This document shows, in pieces, positions 2,719 through 8,014 of a stretch of 8,014 bases of DNA. Source of the DNA: an uncultured Eubacteriales bacterium (GTDB lineage: Bacteria; Bacillota; Clostridia; Lachnospirales; CAG-274); assembly GCA_902497185.1 (NCBI GenBank), contig CABVEG010000069.1, positions 1 to 8,014 of the forward strand, in the 5' to 3' direction. The notes under the pieces are model-generated. The model ran no database searches and was not told where the DNA came from. It saw only the letters and a program-made list of their open reading frames with translations. Each line of letters begins with the position of its first letter. Within the stretch, counting starts at the first letter, position 1. Made by a program: the position numbers and the translations under genes.

Positions 2719-5373
2719 CTAAATATGTACTGCATCACTTGAATTGTTTAAACTTTCTATCAAACCGTCAGTAATTCTCTTTGTTATAGCATCAACATCA
2801 GCCGTTTCCTTTACTTCACCAAAAGTAACATTAATTTGAGGTTGCACAAGTTTAGATGTAAATTGATTAATAGTTTCCTGTTCTGCAAGGTCACGCATAT
2901 AACGCAAATCTTCACTTGCTATATCCACAGTATCATTAATATGATTTACATTATCAACATCTCCTACATCAAAAGTACCGTCACCTGCTTTTGTTTTCTC
3001 CATTTCTTTAAGCTCTTTGTACCCGTCTTTATAGGCTTGTATTTGGTCATTCATCTGTTTTTCGAGCTCAGCCGTTCGTCTTGCGGTTTCTCCTAGGGAT
3101 TTATTGTATTCGCTATATTTTATTTTTGAGTTGTCGAAAGTAAGTTCAACCTTATTATGTCCTATGCTCGATAATGTGCCAACAGGGTCGGACAGAAAAT
3201 TCCCCACATTTGTTAACGCCCATGATTTGAAGCCTTCAAAACCTTCTCCCATAGTATTAGGTTTTGCAATTTTTGTTATAGCGTGCATCGCCTCATCAGT
3301 AATGTATTTGTAGTATTGCCCATAATATATATCTGTAGTATATCGCTTACTTTCTTGCTCTTCATTTATAGCTGCTATCTGTTCTTCATATTCTTTCTGA
3401 GTAGCCAGTATTGATTTAGCTGTATTAATGTCAACACCATTGGCTTTTGCATAATCACCAGCAGTAACATTGTCTATACCGCTTTGTAAAGCCGTATTTA
3501 TATTGTTATTAGCTACTGCACACTCAGCAGCATATTTTTCTTGTGCAGCAACTTGCGACCATGCAGATGCTATACCCAATACGACACTAGCTATAGCGAA
3601 TAATACATTTGTGTTGCACACAGCATTAAATGTACTTTGTGCCACTGTTGCGCTTTCGATAGAGGTAGTAACCGTAATAAAACTGCTACTTATTCCCTGT
3701 ATAGACGTCGCAATAGGGTTAAATATACTAGTCAGTGTTTTATAACTCTTAAACATTATATAAGTTGATGTTATATAGGGCAGAAGTGGTGTCATCACAC
3801 TTAACACGCTGGACAACCCCTTTGCCACTGACCCTATAGCGGTTGCATAAATCCTTATACTTATCCTTGCACCCTCTGAGCCAAATATGCTTACAATATT
3901 CTTTGCAACAACATTTATAACACCATTTGCATCTACAAATTCAGATACAACATCTTTTATTGTACCGCCCAATTCAGCTAATCCCGGAGCACCTTGTACA
4001 GCTAAATCCTGCGCCCATCTTAATGCTTCTTGTGCCTGCTCAGCTAACCAAGCCATACTATTAGGCAATTCGCTTACAACACTCTGTCCGAAATCACTGT
4101 TAAGCATATTATTCATCTGCTCATACAGTGGGCTGAATGCCATTGTAGCATCACTTAAAGCATTAGTCCAAGCATCACCAAAAGTCATAGGTAATGTGGA
4201 GAACTTACTTTCAATGTCATCTGCTGCGGAAAACAGTGAATTTTTAATTATTTCAGCCGATATTGCACCGTCAGAACTTAAATCTTTTAAGCCCTTCCTT
4301 CCAACACCTGTATATTCTGCTATGGCATTGGCAAGCATTGGAGCATTTTCAATAATAGAACGGAACTCATCACCTTGCAGCCTGCCTGATGCCATTGCCT
4401 GTGTAAGCTGATACATTGCAGATTGCCTTTCCTGTGTACTTGCACCTGACAGCTTAAATGATTTCTGCATAAGCCCCGTAAATTTCACAATTTCTGTATT
4501 ACTTCCAAAGGCATCACCTGCAAGCAGACCTAATTTAGCCGTAACGTCTACCATATCATTATATGAGCCTCTTGTTTCCTTAGCTGACTGATATATTTTC
4601 TGCTGCAATACATTCTGCTGTGCCAAACTGTCAGTAATAAGCCCCAGTCTTGCAGAATTATTAGTCCATGTATCAGAGGCATCTATAAGTTGTTTCCCAC
4701 TGTAGGCACTTGCCGCTATGGTAACGTATCTTTTTATGCTAGCGGCAAGTCTGTCACCTAAAACAGTAACATTGTTTACTCCTTGAATAACACTGTTGTT
4801 ATACTGTTTCTGCGCTGTACCTGCCTGTTCAATACATTCTTTTACTTGTTGGTATTTATTCACAAGTTGCTCTTGATTTGATATTATCTGCTTTTGCAAA
4901 ACAGGTATTTCAACAGTGGCGCTGTTAAGCTGCGTTTGTACAGATTCTATCTGTGCCACACTTTGCCTCATACGATTATATTCATTTTCTATTTGCTTTT
5001 GAGTAGTAATTAAGCTCTTTGCAGTACTGTCAATCTGTTTGAGGGCAGTGTTTATTTGCTCAACGGTTCTCGAATGACGTCTTTGTGCATTATCGGACGT
5101 GTTTACACTTCCTGTGTATGCGTTCTGTGCAGCTTGAGCCTGCTGTGCTCCCGAAGCCATCTGCCTATATTCATTCTCCATTCGCCTTTGGACTGCAACA
5201 GCTTCAGCCATACTTTTTTGAGCTTCCAAAAACGGGCTCATATCAAAGGAATTGCTTGTAGCCTCATTCAGCTTATACATACCGCTTATGAGCTGACTTA
5301 CTCCTCTGTACATATGTTCAATGGCGGGTGTCATGGCATCAAGGACACTTATTTTTGCACTTACTCCGGGCAT
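2719..5373 (-). CDS. Phage tail tape measure protein (884 aa)
   Basis: It sets tail length and is packed in the tube before ejection. I chose the ATG at 5373-5371 (MPGVSAKISVLDAMTPAIEH) because AGGAGG (5382-5387) lies 8 bases upstream. A GTG at 5382 in the same frame overlaps that site and is rejected. Residues about 50-200 are long Gln-rich coiled coils. Residues about 232-417 carry the standard tape measure domain (LGLLAGDAFGSNTEIVKFTG, then SGRLQGDEFRSIIENAPMLA, then LPMTFGDAWTNAL). Hydrophobic segments lie at about 507-540 and 590-610. The tail QPQINVTFGEVKETADVDAI matches the conserved C-terminal motif of these proteins. Its ribosome binding site overlaps the stop of the frameshifted chaperone. 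A length of 884 residues implies a tail of roughly 130 nm by the usual 0.15 nm per residue rule. Confidence 0.95.
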   Translation of the reverse strand: MPGVSAKISVLDAMTPAIEHMYRGVSQLISGMYKLNEATSNSFDMSPFLEAQKSMAEAVAVQRRMENEYRQMASGAQQAQAAQNAYTGSVNTSDNAQRRHSRTVEQINTALKQIDSTAKSLITTQKQIENEYNRMRQSVAQIESVQTQLNSATVEIPVLQKQIISNQEQLVNKYQQVKECIEQAGTAQKQYNNSVIQGVNNVTVLGDRLAASIKRYVTIAASAYSGKQLIDASDTWTNNSARLGLITDSLAQQNVLQQKIYQSAKETRGSYNDMVDVTAKLGLLAGDAFGSNTEIVKFTGLMQKSFKLSGASTQERQSAMYQLTQAMASGRLQGDEFRSIIENAPMLANAIAEYTGVGRKGLKDLSSDGAISAEIIKNSLFSAADDIESKFSTLPMTFGDAWTNALSDATMAFSPLYEQMNNMLNSDFGQSVVSELPNSMAWLAEQAQEALRWAQDLAVQGAPGLAELGGTIKDVVSEFVDANGVINVVAKNIVSIFGSEGARISIRIYATAIGSVAKGLSSVLSVMTPLLPYITSTYIMFKSYKTLTSIFNPIATSIQGISSSFITVTTSIESATVAQSTFNAVCNTNVLFAIASVVLGIASAWSQVAAQEKYAAECAVANNNINTALQSGIDNVTAGDYAKANGVDINTAKSILATQKEYEEQIAAINEEQESKRYTTDIYYGQYYKYITDEAMHAITKIAKPNTMGEGFEGFKSWALTNVGNFLSDPVGTLSSIGHNKVELTFDNSKIKYSEYNKSLGETARRTAELEKQMNDQIQAYKDGYKELKEMEKTKAGDGTFDVGDVDNVNHINDTVDIASEDLRYMRDLAEQETINQFTSKLVQPQINVTFGEVKETADVDAITKRITDGLIESLNNSSDAVHI

Positions 5374-5386
5374 ACATAACACCTCC

Positions 5387-5943
5387 TCACTTTTTCTTTT
5401 TGCCGTAAATTTCTATGGCTGCATATAAAAAGGCTCTCTCCCTTTTGGAAAGAGCCATAGTTTTACTTGGCGGCCAGTGCCATCTATGTAGGGCATAATA
5501 ACACAGACTTGCGTCCGGGTCTTTGCCCTCAATTAGTTTTTTGCTTCTTCAATAAGCTCATTAATAGGGATATTATAGCCACTTAAACGCTTAATTGATT
5601 CACCCAGCGCTTCAATTTCTCCCGGTAAAAGAACATCTTTAATATATTGTTCGGGTGTATTGCAATTTCTCTCCCTTATACTTTTGGCATCTTTAAAATT
5701 AGGATACTCGCAACCCTCGATTGCAATTTTTGTGTTAAATAACATTGAGTCGAACTTAAAATTACCGTTGTTATCATACGAACCAGCTTTAGTTCGGAAC
5801 TGCTCAATTTTATCGGCACTTAATGTCTTAATGGTGAAATAAAAATCCTTACCGTTTTCATCCTTAAATCTGTCACCAACAACAATTTTCTTTGTAATAC
5901 CCTTAACACTCTTACCCTTGTTTAAAAATTCCTGAAAATTCAT
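5387..5943 (-). CDS. Frameshifted tail assembly chaperone GT (185 aa, by -1 frameshift)
   Basis: After residue N136 of the chaperone, a -1 slip at 5536 gives 49 more codons, beginning LIEGKDPDASLCYYALHRWH and ending EIYGKKKK, with TGA at 5389-5387. The extension has the recurring GT pattern of the XkdN group (ALHRWHWPP, then ALSKRERAFLYAAIE). It has no ribosome binding site or good start of its own, so frameshifting is the only sensible route. By analogy with lambda gpG/gpGT, the short form coats the tape measure and the long form recruits tube subunits. I checked each codon of the extension against the sequence. Confidence 0.88.
5427..5456 (-). terminator. Terminator-like hairpin inside the GT extension
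   Basis: On the minus strand GGCTCTTTCC (5456-5447) pairs over 10 bp, one of them G-U, with GGAGAGAGCC (5441-5432) around the loop AAAAG. Five T residues follow. The shape is that of an intrinsic terminator, yet it lies within coding sequence and about 55 bases before the tape measure start. It may lower tape measure mRNA relative to sheath and tube, or need phage antitermination. Confidence 0.55.
5533..5943 (-). CDS. Tail assembly chaperone, XkdN-like (136 aa, zero-frame form)
   Basis: It begins MNFQEFLNKGKSVKGITKKI and ends INELIEEAKN. The position between tube and tape measure, the length, and the charged helical composition with a central FKDAKSIRERNCNTPEQYIK segment fit the XkdN/gpG family. 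These chaperones bind the tape measure and keep it ready for tube growth, and they are not kept in the virion. AAGGAGG (5954-5960) lies about 10 bases before the ATG at 5943. The last three codons, GCA AAA AAC before TAA, make the slippery site. Confidence 0.9.
   Translation of the reverse strand: MNFQEFLNKGKSVKGITKKIVVGDRFKDENGKDFYFTIKTLSADKIEQFRTKAGSYDNNGNFKFDSMLFNTKIAIEGCEYPNFKDAKSIRERNCNTPEQYIKDVLLPGEIEALGESIKRLSGYNIPINELIEEAKN
5536..5542 (-). promoter_or_regulatory. -1 programmed frameshift site A AAA AAC
   Basis: The heptamer AAAAAAC fits X XXY YYZ in the zero frame (GC-A AAA AAC) and is followed directly by the TAA stop at 5535-5533. Only a weak downstream stem (GGG/CCC about 10 bases on) is visible; the strong hairpin is about 80 bases away, beyond normal stimulator distance. 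Confidence 0.88.
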
Positions 5944-5958
5944 AATATATATTCCTCC

Positions 5959-6432
5959 TTATTCTCCTGTAACTGTATCAAATTCTTCAACCATTTCTGC
6001 ACTGTCAAATGTAAAGCTGATTTCCTCGTTGAGCTCTGTATTTTCTACATCGAGCATAGCAAGTGTAATGCCGTCAAAGTTTACATTCTTTAACCATATT
6101 TTCTGTCTGCCTGCATTTGATGACGGGTCATCGTTTACAACAAACATATCAACATAGAAATCCTTGCCTGTATTCATATATTCAAGCATTTTCTTTCTGA
6201 ATATTGATGTCATATAGAAAAGAGTAGCCGTACCTGTACCCTTCCAGCCTGCTGACTTGTTTTTACTGCCGGGATAACCCAGTACATTAATTTCCTTTTT
6301 CTGCTTTTCCATTTTTGCCTCAATCTTCTTGACATAGAGCATATCCTCCATACTGCCGTCAATGTTGGCATAGCACTCTCCCAACTTACCGCTAATAGGG
6401 TCAGTACCTCTTAATGTTAATTCCTTAGCCAT
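5959..6432 (-). CDS. Phage tail tube protein, XkdM-like (157 aa)
   Basis: It polymerises into the inner tube through which DNA passes. The order of features follows PBSX XkdM: an N-terminal SGKLGECYANIDGSMEDMLY, then KIEAKMEKQKKEINVLG, a GTGTATLFYMTSIFRKKMLE core, VNFDGITLAMLDVENTELNE, and the closing ISFTFDSAEMVEEFD. Length is close to the family norm of about 145-155. AAAGGAGGG (6440-6448) overlaps the sheath stop, so sheath and tube are tightly coupled. Nothing looks damaged. Confidence 0.95.
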   Translation of the reverse strand: MAKELTLRGTDPISGKLGECYANIDGSMEDMLYVKKIEAKMEKQKKEINVLGYPGSKNKSAGWKGTGTATLFYMTSIFRKKMLEYMNTGKDFYVDMFVVNDDPSSNAGRQKIWLKNVNFDGITLAMLDVENTELNEEISFTFDSAEMVEEFDTVTGE

Positions 6433-6446
6433 TTATATTCCCTCCT

Positions 6447-7760
6447 TTACTGCACAACTACAGTCATATAAAGCTGTGTCATAGCATTTACAGGTGTTAT
6501 ACAGTCAGTTACAACAACACTCTTCTTTGTATCGCCCTGAGTAACGGTAATATCCTCACTGTTAAAATCCTCAATGGCTCTAAGCCCTGCAAGAGTTTCA
6601 TGGTGCTTAACAATTTCGCTCCAGAAGCTTGTTCTGCCTGCATCGTCATTCTGAACCTTGCCAAGATAATAGTTGTTAAAAATAGTAGCAATATCATTAG
6701 CAATCTGGTCGCAAACTCTTATAGTCTGATTATCACAGAATACAGAGCCCTTTTCATCAGTAAAGGAAATAAGAGAATTAATATCCATAAGTACTCTTAC
6801 TTCACTACCTACTCTATGGAAAGCAAAATAACCACCCTTTATAAATTCCTCAAGTTCAGATTGAGAATAACTTGAAGCATATTCAAGAGCATCCGCCTGA
6901 CTTAAATATTCACCGTCATATACCTTGTTTGTAAGGCTCTTATTGATTTCACAGCCTGCTAGAGCACCACATACCCAAGAAAGAGTATTATCAAAATCAC
7001 CCTTATCACCACCAAGAATACATACACAGCCTTCATAGTCAGGGGCGGTTGTTGTATCATAAACAACACACTGGAACTTCATACCGACTTCATCTCTCAT
7101 CCTCTTAGTCCACTCAACTAAAAGGTCATCATTATAACCACAAGTTGTAATGGCATTAAAGCTGTAGCTTTCAATCTTTGACAAAAACTCCTGAACTGTT
7201 GTACCGGTTACAGCACCATTCTTGCCACCTGTCATAGAAATACCTGCTGTTACTGTCAATGCGGCTGCCCCAAACACAACATAATCATTATCAACAAGCT
7301 CACCTGCATTTTCTACAGTCTGACTATCAACAAGTGCTGTACCCATATATGTAAGAACATCAAACTTTGAAGAATCATCAACATTAGCCTGAATTACAGT
7401 TTTAATGTCATTACCTCTAATACCATAGCATTTAGCTGTACAATATGTATTGCTTGCCTTAACTGCTCCGTCAGTATTTAAACCTGCAAAGATTAATGTC
7501 TTGCCATTTTTGAAGAAATCCCTTACCCAAGCAATTTCGGTAGCACTATATTCATAACCAAAAATTGCAAGACTGTTCTTCTGAAAATCTTCCTTTGTTA
7601 CAGTATGAATTAATCCATCATTGTAAGTTGATGAGGCACCAATAACTCCCGTACCTCTTTCGCCGAATACATTAACCCCGTTGTCAGCAGATACAAAATT
7701 AATATAGCTGCCCGGTAACACCTTATTCTGTGTCACAAAATTACCACCGCCTAAAGCCAT
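6447..7760 (-). CDS. Phage tail sheath protein, XkdK-like (437 aa)
   Basis: It forms the contractile outer tube and so identifies a myovirus-type tail. The start MALGGGNFVTQNKVLPGSYI is the hallmark N-terminus of this sheath family. The C-terminus, VVVTDCITPVNAMTQLYMTV, is the conserved strand that links neighbouring subunits. Between them are the variable outer domains (about 90-250, with VFGAAALTVTAGISMTGGKN) and the core (about 300-400). The ATG at 7760 follows the weak ribosome binding site AGAAGGGTG, 13 bases or less from the stop of the small upstream gene, so translation is probably coupled. Length is typical. Confidence 0.96.
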   Translation of the reverse strand: MALGGGNFVTQNKVLPGSYINFVSADNGVNVFGERGTGVIGASSTYNDGLIHTVTKEDFQKNSLAIFGYEYSATEIAWVRDFFKNGKTLIFAGLNTDGAVKASNTYCTAKCYGIRGNDIKTVIQANVDDSSKFDVLTYMGTALVDSQTVENAGELVDNDYVVFGAAALTVTAGISMTGGKNGAVTGTTVQEFLSKIESYSFNAITTCGYNDDLLVEWTKRMRDEVGMKFQCVVYDTTTAPDYEGCVCILGGDKGDFDNTLSWVCGALAGCEINKSLTNKVYDGEYLSQADALEYASSYSQSELEEFIKGGYFAFHRVGSEVRVLMDINSLISFTDEKGSVFCDNQTIRVCDQIANDIATIFNNYYLGKVQNDDAGRTSFWSEIVKHHETLAGLRAIEDFNSEDITVTQGDTKKSVVVTDCITPVNAMTQLYMTVVVQ

Positions 7761-7761
7761 A

Positions 7762-7941
7762 TTACTTCACCCTTCTTTCTTTAAAATTCTTAATTAATTT
7801 GTCAGTTTCCTCAAATGTGTAGCTCTTTTCATCATCAAGAACCACACCTAAAATATCAACATCAGCTCTGTACTTCTTTGAGCTCCTAAGCTGCTCCTTA
7901 GTGTACTTATTCACTTCTGTTGTCTTTACTGTTTCAGCCAT
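7762..7941 (-). CDS. Small pre-sheath phage protein (59 aa, unknown function)
   Basis: The translation begins MAETVKTTEVNKYTKEQLRS and ends DKLIKNFKERRVK. The ATG at 7941-7939 follows AAAGGA (7952-7957). Charged helices without membrane segment or cysteine, and the pattern KYTKEQL.SSKKY...VLLDD..SYT.EE.DKLI.NF, match short proteins commonly found just before the sheath gene in clostridial myoviruses. Its role is not known. Its start overlaps the stop of the upstream gene by 8 bases (ATGGCTGA), and its stop ends one base before the sheath start, so it sits in a tightly coupled late operon. Confidence 0.85.
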   Translation of the reverse strand: MAETVKTTEVNKYTKEQLRSSKKYRADVDILGVVLDDEKSYTFEETDKLIKNFKERRVK

Positions 7942-8014
7942 TTACACCAGTCCTTTCATTTAAAATTTCCATATTAACATTTTCATTATCTTTTAATGCT
8001 ATAAATTTATAGGT
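7934..8014 (-). CDS. C-terminus of an upstream late gene (26 residues visible)
   Basis: Of the three minus-strand frames entering at the right edge, only this one stays open. It gives TYKFIALKDNENVNMEILNE RTGVNG (shown in two parts) before TGA at 7936-7934. The stop overlaps the next start by 8 bases, as expected in a packed operon. A tail terminator or completion protein is expected here by gene order, but the fragment is too short to name. Confidence 0.6.
   Translation of the reverse strand, partial: TYKFIALKDNENVNMEILNERTGVNG

Noticed and set aside
3887..4411. Plus-strand ORF of 174 codons within the tape measure gene
   Set aside because: It lies wholly opposite a well-supported tape measure domain, has no ribosome binding site, and shows no recognisable fold.
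5374..5382. GTG start three codons upstream for the tape measure
   Set aside because: The GTG overlaps the AGGAGG sequence that must act as ribosome binding site; the ATG at 5373 has ideal spacing.
1..8014. tRNA, rRNA, insertion sequence or cas genes
   Set aside because: I found no cloverleaf, transposase-like ORF or Cas-like protein on either strand.

Overview
The window is AT-rich DNA from a prophage or temperate phage with a contractile tail (myovirus-type). The host is very likely a low-GC Firmicute of the Clostridia. Support for this: XkdK/XkdM/XkdN-like tail genes in the PBSX-type order, strong AGGAGG ribosome binding sites, standard-code stops including TGA, and regulatory modules typical of gut Clostridia. 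Every protein gene reads on the minus strand, so biological order runs from the right edge to the left.

Tail module (8014 to about 2719, minus strand): the C-terminus of an unidentified upstream gene, a 59-residue pre-sheath protein, the tail sheath, the tail tube, and a tail assembly chaperone. The chaperone ends in a perfect A AAA AAC slippery site. A -1 shift there joins it to a 49-codon extension, giving the classic G/GT pair. The tape measure follows. Genes are packed, with ribosome binding sites overlapping the preceding stop codons. A terminator-like hairpin lies inside the GT extension, just before the tape measure.

Accessory block (about 2716 to 1): immediately after the tape measure stop the pattern changes to short units with their own promoters. 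(a) A TTGACA/TATTAT promoter drives a small lipoprotein (FxLYD-like) and a membrane-anchored, Thr-rich DUF4352-like protein, closed by a terminator. (b) A promoter (TTGAAA-17-TGCTATAAT) drives a non-coding unit with two 35-nt repeats around one 31-nt spacer, closed by a terminator. The repeat begins GTTTGAGAGTAGTGT and has type II-A CRISPR size and architecture, so this looks like a complete phage-borne mini-CRISPR array or a CRISPR-mimicking RNA. No cas gene is in the window. (c) A TTG-started ribbon-helix-helix repressor lies under a promoter embraced by a perfect 12-bp inverted repeat. After it come a 68-aa ORF and an AntA/AntB-KilAC antirepressor cut by the left edge. In the gap between repressor and 68-aa ORF, a consensus promoter on the plus strand followed by a terminator predicts an antisense RNA of about 68 nt.

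Unit (c) matches the arc-sar-ant logic of the phage P22 immI region, which is also set among late structural genes. Together, the accessory block probably serves lysogen fitness and phage-phage or phage-host conflict: surface proteins, a CRISPR-like RNA and a switchable antirepressor. The mini-array and the immI-like module are the two most notable observations.
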